Origin: an uncultured Dehalococcoidia bacterium
GTDB lineage: Bacteria > Chloroflexota > Dehalococcoidia > Lucifugimonadales > JADFKI01
Direction of reading: 5' to 3'
NCBI GenBank assembly: GCA_958295865.1
Contig: CATQHF010000005.1
Coordinates: 62,001-126,000 of the forward strand
DNA length: 64,000 bases
Shown: piece by piece, positions 17,858 to 28,857 of the stretch
Layout: every line of letters starts with the position of its first letter
How positions within the stretch are numbered: position 1 is the first letter of the stretch
The notes under the pieces: model-generated
The model's input: the letters and a program-made list of their open reading frames with translations, nothing else
Told to the model about the DNA's origin: nothing
Databases searched by the model: none
Position numbers and translations under genes: made by a program

Positions 17858-19144
17858 GTGCAAACTACGGACAATGTGCTAAAATCGGGCGCGGTGGTTC
17901 AACCCACATCTACAACCTCCGCCACAGGCTCGTTTATGGCTACTGATAATATAAGAGGCCTCACCTACCAGGGCATTCCGATCTGGCGTCATGTTCAGGT
18001 CATCCAGTGGGCGGCGCAGATCGTGTCCGGCGTGCTGGTGGTCGCGCTGGTCGTCTGGTTCTTCGCCAACATCGCAAACGCCGTACAGGACAGGGACATC
18101 CCTTATGGCTTCAGCTTCCTGTCGCGCGAATACCAGACGCCCATCGGCGAGCATTTCATTCCCTACGAGTCGTCTGACACATTCTTGTACGCGCTTGTAG
18201 TCGCCATCACGAACACGCTGATAGTCTCGATTGCGGGTGTCATACTGGCAACGCTTTTGGGCATATTCATCGGCGTCGCGCGCCTGTCCGGCAACTGGCT
18301 GGTATCAAAGCTGGCGCTGGCCTATATCGAGTTCTTCCGCAATGTGCCGCTGCTCGTGCAGCTGCTCTTCTGGTTTTTCATCATACTCACCCTGCCTGTC
18401 GAAAGCGAAGCCTATAGTATCGCGGGCAAGATTTACATCAGCAACAGCGGCGTATCCATGCTATGGCTAAGCCCGACGGACGCGGCAGCTTCTACTGCTT
18501 GGATTGCGCTTGCGGTGGTGGCGGTCGTGGTGGGCTTCATCGTCAATCGCCGGCTGAACCGCCGCGAGACGCAGACCGGACAGGCATCATATCCGCTGAT
18601 AGCGGGCTGGGCGACCGCGATACTCATCGGCGTGCTGTCATGGATGGTCATCGGAATGGTGGCGGGGGGAGCTCCCTTCGTCCTTTCGTCTCCCGAGCCG
18701 GAAGGGCAGTTCATGCGGATTTCGGGTGGCTTCACGGTGCGCGCGGGCTTGCTGGTGCTGCTGCTAGGACTGGTGATATACACCGCCTCGTTCATCGCCG
18801 AAATCGTGCGCGCCGGCATACAATCGGTTAGCCGTGGTCAGACCGAGGCGGCGCGCGCTCTTGGGCTGTCCCCGATGGAAACGCTTCGCAGTGTAACCTT
18901 TCCGCAGGCGCTGCGAGTCATAATACCGCCGCTAATCAGCCAGTGCCTGAACCTGACTAAGAACAGCAGCCTGGGCGGAGCAGTGGGTTACAGCGACCTG
19001 ACCAGCGTTGCGCTGACGATGACGCAGACCGCCCCCGCGGTGTCTATCTTCTTGATGATAATGGCTTCTTACCTTGCTATGAGCCTCACTTGGTCGTTGA
19101 TTGGCAATCTGTACAACCGGCGCGTCGGCTTCACCGGAGGATAA
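17858..19144 (+). CDS. aapQ: Amino-acid ABC transporter permease
   Basis: 428 residues if the GTG at 17858 is used; an ATG at 17936 would shorten it by 26 residues, and neither has a clear ribosome-binding site. About eight hydrophobic segments are visible. The EAA loop [22 protein letters not shown] lies near residue 330-350 and contacts the ATPase. As is usual for AapQ, it is much longer than HisQ-type permeases, with extra segments in the N-terminal half. It forms a heterodimeric channel with AapM. Confidence 0.92.
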   Translation: MQTTDNVLKSGAVVQPTSTTSATGSFMATDNIRGLTYQGIPIWRHVQVIQWAAQIVSGVLVVALVVWFFANIANAVQDRDIPYGFSFLSREYQTPIGEHFIPYESSDTFLYALVVAITNTLIVSIAGVILATLLGIFIGVARLSGNWLVSKLALAYIEFFRNVPLLVQLLFWFFIILTLPVESEAYSIAGKIYISNSGVSMLWLSPTDAAASTAWIALAVVAVVVGFIVNRRLNRRETQTGQASYPLIAGWATAILIGVLSWMVIGMVAGGAPFVLSSPEPEGQFMRISGGFTVRAGLLVLLLGLVIYTASFIAEIVRAGIQSVSRGQTEAARALGLSPMETLRSVTFPQALRVIIPPLISQCLNLTKNSSLGGAVGYSDLTSVALTMTQTAPAVSIFLMIMASYLAMSLTWSLIGNLYNRRVGFTGG

Positions 19145-19148
19145 GGCT

Positions 19149-20387
19149 ATGGCTGCTAACCCCACAGCGTCCCTGCCGCCTCCGCGCTCGGAGGTTGGCG
19201 TAATCGGCTGGGCGCAACGCAACCTGTTTGCCAACTGGTACAACAGCGTTCTGACGCTCGTATCCGCCGCTCTGATTGCGCTTGGCTTGTGGTTCGGGCT
19301 GAAATGGGTCGTTGCGGGCGCAGACTGGACTGTCATCGTGAAGCTCGGAGGGCGCTTCATAATAGGGCAGTACAACACCGAAGCCGCATGTCCGGGGCAG
19401 AACTGCTTCTGGCGACCGCAGGCATCGCTGCTGATGGTAACGACGCTAATGGGCATGGCCTGGGGCATCGCGGGCGGCGGCGTTACCCGCAACATTGCCC
19501 TCGCGGTCGGGATAGTCGCGGCGGCGTTTGCTCTGCTGCCGTACTCTATGGAGACCATGGGGTTGGATGTGCGGCTGCTGCTTGCCGCCAACCTTCCGGC
19601 GCTGCTGATTGGCTGGGCGCTGGCGCGGTACACGCCGCTGGGCAGCGCGCAAAGGGTTACTATCCTGGGCGTGGCGGCGTTCCTGCTGACTCTGATTTTG
19701 CTGCGCGGGATACCGGGAGTGCCCGGACTTCAGCCCGTTTCCGTCATCTACTGGGGCGGTCTGATGATAAACCTGCTGCTTGCGGTGGGGGGCATCACCA
19801 TCAGCCTGCCCATTGGAGTTGCGCTCGCGCTGGGACGCCGCAGCCACTTGCCGGTGGTCAAGACGCTGTGCGTGTTCTTCATCGAAGTGTTTCGCGGCGT
19901 GCCGCTGATTACGCTGCTGTTCATGTCCCAGACGCTAGTGCCGCTCGCGTTCCCGGAGGACTTCCCGCAGAACTCGCTGTTCCGCGCGGGAGTGGTGATT
20001 ACGCTGTTCAGCGCCGCGTATATGGCGGAGAACATCCGAGGCGGGCTTCAGGCGCTGCATCCCGGACAGGCGGAAGCCGCGCGCGCGCTGGGGCTTGCCG
20101 GCTGGCAGACCACCATGCTCATCGAACTGCCGCAGGCTATACGCAATGTCATTCCCGCCATAGTCGGCCAGTTCATCGGGCTGTTTAAGGATACGAGCCT
20201 CGTCTATATCATCGGCATGCTGGACATCGTGGAGGTCGGCAAGGCGTTCATCTTGGGCACGCCCGAATATCGCGCCAGCTCGCGCGAGCTGTTCGTGTTC
20301 GTGGCGCTCGTATTCTGGGTGTTCACCTACGGAATGTCCTATGTGAGCAGGCGTGTAGAGCATCATCTGGGCGTAGGTCGGCGATAG
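19149..20387 (+). CDS. aapM: Amino-acid ABC transporter permease
   Basis: 412 residues from the ATG at 19149, which has GGAGG nine bases upstream and overlaps nothing; the gap to aapQ is four bases. The protein has about eight to ten membrane segments and the EAA loop [22 protein letters not shown]. Partner permease of AapQ. The N-terminal half contains additional hydrophobic segments, as in the family. Confidence 0.92.
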   Translation: MAANPTASLPPPRSEVGVIGWAQRNLFANWYNSVLTLVSAALIALGLWFGLKWVVAGADWTVIVKLGGRFIIGQYNTEAACPGQNCFWRPQASLLMVTTLMGMAWGIAGGGVTRNIALAVGIVAAAFALLPYSMETMGLDVRLLLAANLPALLIGWALARYTPLGSAQRVTILGVAAFLLTLILLRGIPGVPGLQPVSVIYWGGLMINLLLAVGGITISLPIGVALALGRRSHLPVVKTLCVFFIEVFRGVPLITLLFMSQTLVPLAFPEDFPQNSLFRAGVVITLFSAAYMAENIRGGLQALHPGQAEAARALGLAGWQTTMLIELPQAIRNVIPAIVGQFIGLFKDTSLVYIIGMLDIVEVGKAFILGTPEYRASSRELFVFVALVFWVFTYGMSYVSRRVEHHLGVGRR

Positions 20388-20442
20388 AATACATCAATGG
20401 TCGGAAGCCTGCCCTCGCGAAAGCGGAGGAATGGAGGGGACG

Positions 20443-21201
20443 ATGGATAACAGAACGACAGCGGTGGATGAGGATATTATCATCTGCCGCAATGTGAACA
20501 AGTGGTATGGCGCTTTTCAAGCGCTGAAAGATGTCAATGCCACCGTGAAGCAGGGCGAAAAAATCGTGATAGTGGGGCCATCCGGCTCCGGCAAGTCCAC
20601 ATTCATCCGCACCATCAACCGACTTGAAGAGCATCAGACCGGCGACATCATCGTCGACGGCATCGAGCTTTCGGAGGATGTTCGCAATATAGACGCTATC
20701 CGCAGCGAAGTGGGCATGGTGTTCCAGCAGTTCAACCTGTTTCCGCACATCACCGTGATGGACAACATCACGCTTGCGCCTATCAAGGTGAGGAAGTGGC
20801 CTCGCGCGCAGGCTGAGCAGGTGGCGGGCGAGCTTCTCGAACGGGTGGGCATCTATGACCAGGCTGACAAGTATCCTGCCGAACTTTCGGGCGGTCAGCA
20901 GCAGCGAGTCGCCATTGCGCGCGCCCTCGCTATGCAGCCCAGGGTAATGCTGTTCGATGAACCTACATCCGCGCTCGACCCGGAGATGATTAACGAAGTG
21001 CTGGATGTTATGCGCGAACTTGCCCATTCCGGGATGACCATGCTGATTGTAACGCACGAGATAGGCTTTGCGAGAGAGGTCGCCGACCGCATCATAATGT
21101 TCGACGAAGGGCGCATCGTCGAGGAGAATACGGCCAACGAGTTTTTCGACAATCCGAAGAGCGAGCGCACCAAGCTATTCCTGTCGCAGATACTATCCTG
21201 A
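20443..21201 (+). CDS. aapP: Amino-acid ABC transporter ATP-binding protein
   Basis: About 252 residues. Walker [11 protein letters not shown]-loop [11 protein letters not shown], signature LSGGQQQR, Walker [13 protein letters not shown] and the switch histidine in VTHEIGFA are all present, so it should be active. The ATG at 20443 is preferred because GGAGGGG lies just upstream; another ATG four codons earlier (20431) follows a second GGAGG. Last gene of the transporter operon. Confidence 0.96.
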   Translation: MDNRTTAVDEDIIICRNVNKWYGAFQALKDVNATVKQGEKIVIVGPSGSGKSTFIRTINRLEEHQTGDIIVDGIELSEDVRNIDAIRSEVGMVFQQFNLFPHITVMDNITLAPIKVRKWPRAQAEQVAGELLERVGIYDQADKYPAELSGGQQQRVAIARALAMQPRVMLFDEPTSALDPEMINEVLDVMRELAHSGMTMLIVTHEIGFAREVADRIIMFDEGRIVEENTANEFFDNPKSERTKLFLSQILS

Positions 21202-21223
21202 CTTATTCGTATCCATTCGCATC

Positions 21224-21252
21224 TTTACACATTCAGGCGTTGGGCATATAAT
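21224..21252 (+). promoter_or_regulatory. Promoter of rpsA
   Basis: TTTACA (21224-21229), 17 bases, then the perfect -10 box TATAAT (21247-21252). It lies 40 bases before the GTG start of rpsA and behind the aapP stop. Confidence 0.75.
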
Positions 21253-21291
21253 ACTGAATATAGCCAAATAATAAGAAAGGCCTGTAGAGCC

Positions 21292-22773
21292 GTGACAACC
21301 GAATCCTCCTCAGACGACCCCGTCATTGTATCCGACGCCACCAGCGCCCGGGATGCCGATGCCCCATTGGGCACGACTTCTGAGCAGCCAACCCCGACTG
21401 TGCCGATTTCCGGCGCGGATATAGCCTCTGAAACCGCGCCTGCCGCCGCTTCACCGCAGCTAACTCAATCCGCGCCCGAACCCGTCGCAGACCCTGAACC
21501 CGTTCCTGCCCCGGCGGCGCAGCCGTCTGCGACCGCAGAAATAGCCGCGCCGCTGATGGACGAAGATGATCTCCTGGATGAAGACGACTTGTCCTTCGAT
21601 GACGAAGACGATTCCGAGCATGGAGGATCGTCTGAAATGCAGGACATGGGGCAGCTTCTGGACTCCATGGAGCCTATGAAGCCCCTCCGCCGAGGCGATG
21701 TAGTCGAAGGCGTCGTGATGCGTATCGACGGCGACGGCATCCTTGTCAACATCGGCCACAAGTCCGAAGGCATCGTCCAGCAGCGTGAAATGAGGACGCT
21801 GAGCCACGAAGACGCGCAGAGCATCAGCGTAGGCGACGAGATTATCACCTATGTGCTCCGCCCCGAATCCGCTGACAACGCCGCGATTCTGTCCATCGAC
21901 CGCGCGCTTGGCGAAACCGGCTGGCGCGAGCTTGAAAAGTGCATCGAGGACAACGAAACCGTCGAAGGCAACATCATGGGCTTCAACAAGGGCGGCGCTA
22001 TCGTAGATGTTCGCAAGGTGCAAGGCTTCGTCCCCATGTCCCAGCTGGTGAGCGTTCCCAGGGACATCTTCAGGGACAGGTCGGAAACCGAAGAAGACCC
22101 TGAGATGGAGGCGCGGCGCGCCCAGCGCCAGACGGAAGAGATTGGCAAGACGCTTCAGCTGAAGATCCTTGAGATTAACCGCAGCCGCAACCGCGCCATC
22201 TTCTCCGAGCGTCAGGCGGTGCAGGAGTGGCGCGATGCTCAGAAAGCTCGCCTCGTGCAGGAGCTTCAAGTCGGCGAAATCCGCGACGGAACCGTCACGG
22301 GCATCAGCAACTTTGGCGCTTTCGTTGACCTTGGCGGCGCGGATGGGCTGGTGCATATCTCCGAAATGTCCTGGGGACCCGTAGCAAGGCCCGAAGATGT
22401 GGTTTCAATCGGCGACAAGCTCAGGGTGTATGTCCTCAGGGTGGACATCGAAAACAGGAAGATTGCCCTCAGCCTGCGGCGGCTTGAGCCGGAACCATGG
22501 GAGACTATCCACGAGCGTCTGCATGTTGACGACATCGTCGACGCGCAGATTACCAAGCTTACGAACTTTGGCGCGTTCGCTCGCGTCGAGGGCAACATCG
22601 AAGGCTTGATACACATCTCCGAGCTCTCCGACCGCGTAATTGGGCATCCGCGAGAGGTCGTGCAGGAAGGCGAAGATGTGCGGCTGAAGGTTCTGCGAAT
22701 CGAACCCGAGCGCCGAAGGCTTGGCTTGAGCCTGAAGCAGACATTGGAAAATCCGTTTTTGAACTTTCAATAG
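21292..22773 (+). CDS. rpsA: 30S ribosomal protein S1-like, four S1 domains
   Basis: 493 residues from a GTG start. Residues 1-125 are a low-complexity tail rich in Ala, Pro, Asp and Glu with no fold expected. Four S1 RNA-binding domains follow at about 138-205, 222-300, 325-395 and 410-480; the last two carry the best motifs ([19 protein letters not shown] and [20 protein letters not shown]). S1 helps ribosomes bind mRNA. Four domains is the pattern of many non-proteobacterial S1 proteins. The acidic N-terminal extension is unusual. It has its own promoter. Confidence 0.93.
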   Translation: MTTESSSDDPVIVSDATSARDADAPLGTTSEQPTPTVPISGADIASETAPAAASPQLTQSAPEPVADPEPVPAPAAQPSATAEIAAPLMDEDDLLDEDDLSFDDEDDSEHGGSSEMQDMGQLLDSMEPMKPLRRGDVVEGVVMRIDGDGILVNIGHKSEGIVQQREMRTLSHEDAQSISVGDEIITYVLRPESADNAAILSIDRALGETGWRELEKCIEDNETVEGNIMGFNKGGAIVDVRKVQGFVPMSQLVSVPRDIFRDRSETEEDPEMEARRAQRQTEEIGKTLQLKILEINRSRNRAIFSERQAVQEWRDAQKARLVQELQVGEIRDGTVTGISNFGAFVDLGGADGLVHISEMSWGPVARPEDVVSIGDKLRVYVLRVDIENRKIALSLRRLEPEPWETIHERLHVDDIVDAQITKLTNFGAFARVEGNIEGLIHISELSDRVIGHPREVVQEGEDVRLKVLRIEPERRRLGLSLKQTLENPFLNFQ

Positions 22774-22823
22774 GTGCCCCTGAGAATCTTTCGGCTATCC
22801 AAACTCCGTTTAGGAGATGTGAA

Positions 22824-25298
22824 ATGGCAAGCAGATTTGAGAAGTTCACTGAAAGAGCGCGTAGGGTGTTATCGCTGGCGCAAGAGGAAGCGCAGCGCTT
22901 CAACCACAACTACATCGGGACGGAGCATATCCTGCTCGGTCTTGTCCGCGAGACGGACGGTGTAGCCGCAAGGGTGCTCTCGAACCTCGGTGTCGAGTTG
23001 CACAAGGTGCGCTCCGCCGTCGAATTCATCATCGGGCGCGGCGAACGCTCCACTCCGGGCGAAATCGGCCTCACTCCTCGCGCCAAGAAGGTCATCGAAT
23101 TGGCGGTCGATGAGGCGCGCCGACTCAATCATCACTACATTGGCACTGAGCATCTCCTGATTGGGCTGATGCGCGAGGGTGAAGGCGTCGCCGCCGGTGT
23201 CCTCGAAAGCCTCGGCATCAACTTGGACAAGATACGCGGCGAAACCAGCCGTATCCTCTCGCAGTCGTCGCAAAGTCCTCAGGGCAGCGGCAGGCGCGGC
23301 AAGAACACGAGCAAGACCCCCGTGCTGGACGAGTTGGGCATCGACCTTACCAAGCAGGCGCGCGAGGGCAAGCTCGACCCAATGGTAGGCAGAAGCAACG
23401 AAATCCAGCGCGTAACCCAGATTCTCAGCCGGCGCACGAAGAACAACCCCGTTCTCGTAGGCGAACCCGGCGTCGGCAAAACCGCCATCGTGGAAGGCTT
23501 GGCGCAGCGCATCGCCAAGAACGAAGTGCCTTCAACCTTGCAGGGCAAGAGGCTGGTAACGCTTGACATGGGTTCCCTCGTCGCCGGCACCAAGTATCGC
23601 GGCGAGTTCGAGGAGCGACTGAAGAAGGTCGTCAAAGAGATAACCGAATCCGGCAAGTGCATCCTGTTCATCGATGAGGTGCATACTATGGTCGGCGCGG
23701 GCGCTGCCGAAGGCGCGGTCGATGCTGCCAACATCTTGAAGCCGTCCCTCGCTAGGGGCGATTTGCAGACGATAGGCGCAACCACACCCGACGAGTATCG
23801 CAAGTACCTGGAGCGCGATTCGGCGCTTGAGCGCAGGTTCCAGCCGGTGCATGTAAGTGAGCCTACGGTCGATGAGGCCGTTGAGATACTTGAAGGCATC
23901 AAGGGCGAGTATGAAGATCATCACAAGCTCGAAATCTCCTACGATGCCCTGAAAGCGGCGGCGAACATGGCGGCGCGGTTCATATCAGACCGCTCTCTGC
24001 CCGACAAGGCGATCGACCTCATAGACGAAGCCGCTTCCAGGGTTCGCATAAACAACTCCGAACAACCCCTGTCCCTGACCGAAGTAACGAACATGCTGGA
24101 GCGTGTTCGCAGGGAGAAGGACGAAGCAATCTCAACGCGCCAGTACGAGCAGGCCGCCGAACTGCGCGAGCGCGAGATGAACCTTGAAGAGAAGATGGAA
24201 GTTCTCCAGTCCGACTGGGAGAGCGAGCGCAGCAGCCAAAGCCCAATCGTCACTGAGGAAGACATCGCCGAAGTGGTGAACATGTGGACGGGCATACCCG
24301 TCGCGCGGCTGGCATCCACCGAGTCCCAGCGCCTGGTGCACATGGAAGAAACGCTCCACGACCAGGTATCGGGACAGGATGAGGCGATAACGACAATATC
24401 CAAAGCAGTGCGCCGTGCAAGAGCCGGCCTCAAGAACCCCAAGCGCCCGACAGGTGTGTTCCTGTTCCTAGGCCCCACAGGCGTGGGCAAAACTTACCTC
24501 GTTCAGAAGCTCGCCGAGTTCATGTTCGGCAGCGAAGACTCCATGATTCGGATTGACATGTCCGAGTTCATGGACAGGCACACCGTCGCGCGGCTCGTCG
24601 GCGCGCCTCCGGGATACATCGGCTACGACGAGGGCGGTCAGCTCACTGAAGCCGTGCGCCGCCGCTCTTACAGCGTCATCCTGCTCGACGAGATTGAAAA
24701 GGCGCACCCCGAGGTGTTCAACATCTTGCTCCAGATATTCGACGACGGTCATCTGACCGATGCCAAAGGGCGCAAGGTCGATTTCCGCAACACCGTCATA
24801 GCCATGACCAGCAACATCGGCTCCAACCTCATTCAGCAAGACCGCTCCATCGGTTTCTCCGCTAGGGGCGAGTCCGGCAGGACGGACGAGCAGGCGTATC
24901 AGCGCATGAAAAACAACGTCCTCGACGAGGTTAAGCGCTTCTTCCGCCCTGAGTTCCTGAACAGGATTGACGGCCAGGTCGTGTTCCATGCGCTCGCCCG
25001 CGACCACATGCGGGAGATAGTGAAGCTTCAGTTGAACGATGTCGCCGGCGAACTCATCGAGCAAGGCATAACGATGGAGATCTCCGATGCGGCGCGCGAC
25101 TGGCTCTCCGATAACGGATACGACCCGCAGTTCGGCGCAAGGCCAATGCGCCGCCTTATCCAAGACCACCTCGAAGACAAGCTTTCCGACGCCATTATCG
25201 CCGGGGAGTTGAGTCCGGGCGACACCGCTTTTGTTGACCTCAACGATGACGAGGACGGCTTGGTCGTCCACGCCAAAGAGGCAATCCCTATCGCCTAG
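22824..25298 (+). CDS. clpC: ATP-dependent Clp protease ATP-binding subunit ClpC
   Basis: An AAA+ unfoldase that feeds ClpP. Domains: two Clp_N repeats (about 1-145), first ATPase domain with Walker [10 protein letters not shown] near 213-221 and Walker B LFIDEVH, a UVR motif (about 425-460), second ATPase domain with GPTGVGKT near 551-558, and the C-terminal D2 small domain. 824 residues is the usual length. No mcsA, mcsB, ctsR or clpP lies beside it, so the usual Gram-positive regulatory partners are absent here. The ATG at 22824 has GGAG a few bases upstream. Confidence 0.96.
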   Translation: MASRFEKFTERARRVLSLAQEEAQRFNHNYIGTEHILLGLVRETDGVAARVLSNLGVELHKVRSAVEFIIGRGERSTPGEIGLTPRAKKVIELAVDEARRLNHHYIGTEHLLIGLMREGEGVAAGVLESLGINLDKIRGETSRILSQSSQSPQGSGRRGKNTSKTPVLDELGIDLTKQAREGKLDPMVGRSNEIQRVTQILSRRTKNNPVLVGEPGVGKTAIVEGLAQRIAKNEVPSTLQGKRLVTLDMGSLVAGTKYRGEFEERLKKVVKEITESGKCILFIDEVHTMVGAGAAEGAVDAANILKPSLARGDLQTIGATTPDEYRKYLERDSALERRFQPVHVSEPTVDEAVEILEGIKGEYEDHHKLEISYDALKAAANMAARFISDRSLPDKAIDLIDEAASRVRINNSEQPLSLTEVTNMLERVRREKDEAISTRQYEQAAELREREMNLEEKMEVLQSDWESERSSQSPIVTEEDIAEVVNMWTGIPVARLASTESQRLVHMEETLHDQVSGQDEAITTISKAVRRARAGLKNPKRPTGVFLFLGPTGVGKTYLVQKLAEFMFGSEDSMIRIDMSEFMDRHTVARLVGAPPGYIGYDEGGQLTEAVRRRSYSVILLDEIEKAHPEVFNILLQIFDDGHLTDAKGRKVDFRNTVIAMTSNIGSNLIQQDRSIGFSARGESGRTDEQAYQRMKNNVLDEVKRFFRPEFLNRIDGQVVFHALARDHMREIVKLQLNDVAGELIEQGITMEISDAARDWLSDNGYDPQFGARPMRRLIQDHLEDKLSDAIIAGELSPGDTAFVDLNDDEDGLVVHAKEAIPIA

Positions 25299-25330
25299 AG
25301 TAGTTCCCGCACATCACCGACTCATTAGCG

Positions 25331-25366
25331 GAAGCCCGGCTTGACATTCCATGTCAGCCGGGCTTC
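25331..25366. terminator. Hairpin between convergent clpC and EamA genes
   Basis: A nearly perfect long inverted repeat (GAAGCCCGGCTTGACAT / ATGTCAGCCGGGCTTC) with a 3-base loop and one bulged T lies between genes that face each other. There is no clear T-run on either side, but its position fits a bidirectional terminator. Confidence 0.65.
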
Positions 25367-25390
25367 TCGCATGCGACTACCCACCGTCAT

Positions 25391-26299
25391 TCACTTGATA
25401 GTCACCGCCACAACCCCGCCCACTGTCATAACAATCGCCGCCAGCTTCACCGCCAGAATCTTGCCCTGAAGCGGTTCGTTCAATACCCTCGACACCCCTA
25501 GGCTCAGCCCTATCCCCAAGATGAACACGAACAGCGGTCTTATAGCCATAACCGTAACCACCAGCGACACCGGGCCTGAGAATATCGCCGACAACTGCAA
25601 TGTGACTGCCACCAGCACCAGAATGCCCTCGGTGAGCACGGTTAACCCCATAGCCGCCGGATTGCGAATCGTCCTCATGAGGTCGGGAATCATGTCCCGC
25701 CTTATCATCAAGCCGATGCACGCGCTCGCCATGCCGATGCCGCGCCACACGAACAGCGACCATATATCTATATCGCTCGCCACCACCTTGCTGAGATACT
25801 GGCTCAAGCCAAACGATAGGCTCGACACCATCAGCAGTGCGAACGGCAGCAGCTGGCTTTCGTTGCGCTGGTGCGGGTAGGTGGTGGGGCCAAAGGACAT
25901 CAACGCCGCGCCGCCCATCGTAACGACTATGCCTGCCCACGCGAGCGCGCTCACGCTCTCGCCCAGGAATACCTGCGCTAGTATCGCCACGAATATCGTG
26001 TGCGTGGAGGTAATGGGCACGACCCTGGACACATCCTGCCTTCGCATCACCCAGAACATGATTAGCAGGTAGATGCCTGCCAGTAACCCCGACGCGTATG
26101 ATATGAGCGTAGTCCCTATGCCGTATCCGCCGAATTCGGCAAGCGGAAGCACCAGGAACGCCAGCGCAAGCTGGCACACGCCCGTCAGAACGATGAACAC
26201 CCTCGGCGTCGGCATGAACCTTTGAATCAGCACTTTGTCCAGCGCGGACACGACCGCGAAGGTCAGTGCGCTGCCAAGAGACAGCGTTATCCAGTTCAT
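25391..26299 (-). CDS. EamA-family (DMT) transporter
   Basis: 302 residues with about ten hydrophobic segments in two EamA halves (about 1-135 and 150-300). Family members export or import small metabolites. The start ATG overlaps the stop of the preceding dimethylformamidase-like gene (ATGA), so the two are translationally coupled. This suggests it moves a substrate or product of that enzyme, but the ligand is unknown. Confidence 0.85.
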   Translation of the reverse strand: MNWITLSLGSALTFAVVSALDKVLIQRFMPTPRVFIVLTGVCQLALAFLVLPLAEFGGYGIGTTLISYASGLLAGIYLLIMFWVMRRQDVSRVVPITSTHTIFVAILAQVFLGESVSALAWAGIVVTMGGAALMSFGPTTYPHQRNESQLLPFALLMVSSLSFGLSQYLSKVVASDIDIWSLFVWRGIGMASACIGLMIRRDMIPDLMRTIRNPAAMGLTVLTEGILVLVAVTLQLSAIFSGPVSLVVTVMAIRPLFVFILGIGLSLGVSRVLNEPLQGKILAVKLAAIVMTVGGVVAVTIK

Positions 26300-27750
26300 T
26301 CGTGGCTACGCAGACGCGGCGAATCGGCAATCATCCTGTCCAGCGCATTGGCGGTTATCGTCTGCGCCATCGGATTGACTCCAAAGGTTCCGGGGCTGCT
26401 GCCCACGCTGACGGAGTTGATAGCCAAGCGCGCGGGTATATGCCCCGGCGGACACGACAACCCCTCTGGCCACCAGATAGTACCCGCGTTGAACACCCAG
26501 TTTCCGCGCTCGCACGGATAGACTACGGCGGAATGCGCCGGCTCCTTCGGCGACTTGTTGCCCTGAAAAAGCTCACTGCTTGCCACGACTTCCAGCCCCG
26601 GAATATCCGCCGGGCTGCCGTGATACTCCCAGCCCACAATCGCCGGAATGCTGTCGCCCTGCCGTAGCCCCATCCCTTCGAATATCCAGTGCTGTGGGTT
26701 CGTTACCGTCCAGTCGCCATACCCCGGTCCGTAGCTTTTCACGCCCATCAGCCTGTCTTCATCCTCAAAAAGTTGCTTGCGCGAAAACACGCGGCAGGGC
26801 GCATCCGCAACATCGCTTTCGTGGAACTCTATCTCCCAATAGACGGAGTTGCCGGACAAGAAGGCGATGCTCATCCCGTCGTCCCTCGCCTTCAGCACAT
26901 TGTCGAACATCTCGCGCGACCAGTATTCATCGTGTCCCACCGAGACGAACGCCTTGCAGTTGTCCAATACCTTTGGATCGAGGTGCAAGTCCAGATTGGA
27001 GCAGTAAGCCACATCGTAGCCTTGCCGCTCCAGCCAGAACGCCATCGGATGCTCCCAAAGCAGGAACTCGCCTGAGCCTAACGAGAGCGGCGCATCCATT
27101 ATCTGGCAGTATTTGGCGTATGGCCGATCGAAGCTTGCTCTCACTTCCGTTCCCTGATACCACACATTCGGCGTCCCGTCCGTGTAGATTGAATCGTTGC
27201 CGGGCCACTTGTTATAAGCCTGCCATGTTATATCGCTTGCTTGGCACAGGATGTCCGCCTTGCGCCTTGACTTGACTACAAAGGTTGCGTAACTCTGAAC
27301 GCCGTAAGGCTCATCGCGCGACAGCTTCGCCAAGTACACGCCGCTATGCCAGTCGTCAGGGATTGTCAGCGTTGCGCTCGTTTCCCAAGTGCATTCGCGC
27401 AGCCGCTGAACTGACATCATCGGCACCGGCTGCGTGCCGCCGCGATACGGGCCAGTCCGCCCCATGTGCCTGCCGCCCAGCCCGCCATACCACCCTAGCC
27501 GGTAGAAGTCTATCGTGAACTCGCCCTCCGGCTCCATGCTCACCTTGATGTCAAGCGACTCACCCGGATATGCGCTCGTCTTGGATACATACCCCTCTAT
27601 CGCTGACGACCTCAGATGCCTCACGAGGGGAAAAGACGCAAGAGTAACCGGGTCGTCAAACCGCACATTGCGAAGCTGCCATTCGAGCGTGCCCTGCTTG
27701 CGATTCTCTTCCGTCGTGGGATTGTCGCGCGTACCGATACTGTCTTTCAT
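26296..27750 (-). CDS. N,N-dimethylformamidase beta-subunit-like protein
   Basis: 484 residues related to the large subunit of N,N-dimethylformamidase (the DUF6605 domain). The N-terminal part is a beta-rich region (EGYVSKTSAYPGESLDIKV, DFYRLGWYGG), and the conserved catalytic-domain motif SVGHDEYWS is at about 270-278, followed by FLSGNSVYWEIEF. In the known enzyme a mononuclear iron held by Tyr and Glu residues hydrolyses the amide; tyrosines and glutamates are present here but exact ligands cannot be assigned by eye. No small alpha subunit gene is seen. It overlaps both neighbours by 4 bases. Confidence 0.78.
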   Translation of the reverse strand: MKDSIGTRDNPTTEENRKQGTLEWQLRNVRFDDPVTLASFPLVRHLRSSAIEGYVSKTSAYPGESLDIKVSMEPEGEFTIDFYRLGWYGGLGGRHMGRTGPYRGGTQPVPMMSVQRLRECTWETSATLTIPDDWHSGVYLAKLSRDEPYGVQSYATFVVKSRRKADILCQASDITWQAYNKWPGNDSIYTDGTPNVWYQGTEVRASFDRPYAKYCQIMDAPLSLGSGEFLLWEHPMAFWLERQGYDVAYCSNLDLHLDPKVLDNCKAFVSVGHDEYWSREMFDNVLKARDDGMSIAFLSGNSVYWEIEFHESDVADAPCRVFSRKQLFEDEDRLMGVKSYGPGYGDWTVTNPQHWIFEGMGLRQGDSIPAIVGWEYHGSPADIPGLEVVASSELFQGNKSPKEPAHSAVVYPCERGNWVFNAGTIWWPEGLSCPPGHIPARLAINSVSVGSSPGTFGVNPMAQTITANALDRMIADSPRLRSHE

Positions 27751-28799
27751 CTCAACTCCGGCATGACCGCGTCAGCGAAAAGCTGCATGGACTCTTTCAC
27801 TTCATCATTCGTCAGACGCCCCCGGCGATTGAACTCGAGGATGCACTGCGCCATTCCGGGAAGAGCCTCGCCGAGCTTTCTCAGCCGTTCGGCGCACCCG
27901 TTGGGATCGTCGTAGATAGAGTACTTTAGCGCATCCTGGAAGTTCCATGTAGCCCAGCCCCCGACGCCGCTAGTGAAGCTGTGGCGCGAGGTTCCCACAG
28001 CCGACGCCGTCGCGTCCGGAACCGTGTTGACCACATCCTCGTCGCGCCAGTTCCGCGCCATCAGGCTGTGAGCCTTCTCCCTCGTCTCTGCCACAAAGAA
28101 CGAAATGTTCACATGGAACGGCTGCGAATGGACGGATCCCCCATCAGGCTTTGCTTCATCGAATTCTCGAAGTCGGTCTATCATGCGTGGCATCGGCTGG
28201 CTGAGAGTCGTGCCGATTACACCCAGCCCAAGATTGGCGGCGTATGGGAAGGTCTCATCGCTGTTGGCGGCGAGTAGCAGCGGCGGATACGGCTGCTGTT
28301 GCGGCTTCGGCATCACCAGCAAATCGTTCATCCCCCAGAACTCACCCTTGAAGTTTGCGCGCTCCTGAGTCCACGCGGCTTTCAGCAGCTCGATGCCCTC
28401 GGCTACTCGCCCGCGGCTCTCTTCGCCGCTGGTGTCCGACGCTTGCCCAAAAGCCTGACCGGCAGGAGAACCCCAGCGCCCGCCGAGGCAGAGATCGAGC
28501 CTTCCATTCGTTAGTATGTCGCAGGTCGCGGCTTGCGTCGCCATGTGAATGGGGTGGTGCAGTGGAAACTGCGCCGCCAGTGTCCCGAACCGTATTTGTG
28601 GCGCATGCTGCGCCGCCGCGGACGCCACCATCAGCGGATTGGACAACGGTCGTCCCGGAAAGAAGACCGACTCGGCGAGCCACGCCGTCTCAAATCCGAG
28701 CTTGTCCGCTAATGCTATCTGCTCGATCGTCTCCCAGTGGCGGCGCGGCACGGAAGAACCTACGAACCCCGGCACCTGCCAAAACGCTCCAAATCGCAC
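27747..28799 (-). CDS. LLM-class flavin-dependent monooxygenase
   Basis: 350 residues of the bacterial-luciferase-like family (reduced FMN or F420, TIM barrel). The opening MRFGAFWQVPGF, LADKLGFETAWLAES and the GSPAGQAFG/GRVAEGIELLKAAW block are typical. It starts with GTG at 28799 after AAGGAG at a spacing of eight. Its stop overlaps the next start. Being first in an operon with an amidohydrolase and an exporter, it may oxidise an organic compound before amide cleavage; this is inference from context. Confidence 0.88.
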   Translation of the reverse strand: MRFGAFWQVPGFVGSSVPRRHWETIEQIALADKLGFETAWLAESVFFPGRPLSNPLMVASAAAQHAPQIRFGTLAAQFPLHHPIHMATQAATCDILTNGRLDLCLGGRWGSPAGQAFGQASDTSGEESRGRVAEGIELLKAAWTQERANFKGEFWGMNDLLVMPKPQQQPYPPLLLAANSDETFPYAANLGLGVIGTTLSQPMPRMIDRLREFDEAKPDGGSVHSQPFHVNISFFVAETREKAHSLMARNWRDEDVVNTVPDATASAVGTSRHSFTSGVGGWATWNFQDALKYSIYDDPNGCAERLRKLGEALPGMAQCILEFNRRGRLTNDEVKESMQLFADAVMPELR

Positions 28800-28857
28800 T
28801 TCGTTAGCTCCTTCTATTCCTCAAGCCCATGCCGTATGTGACAATGACATGCTGTTC

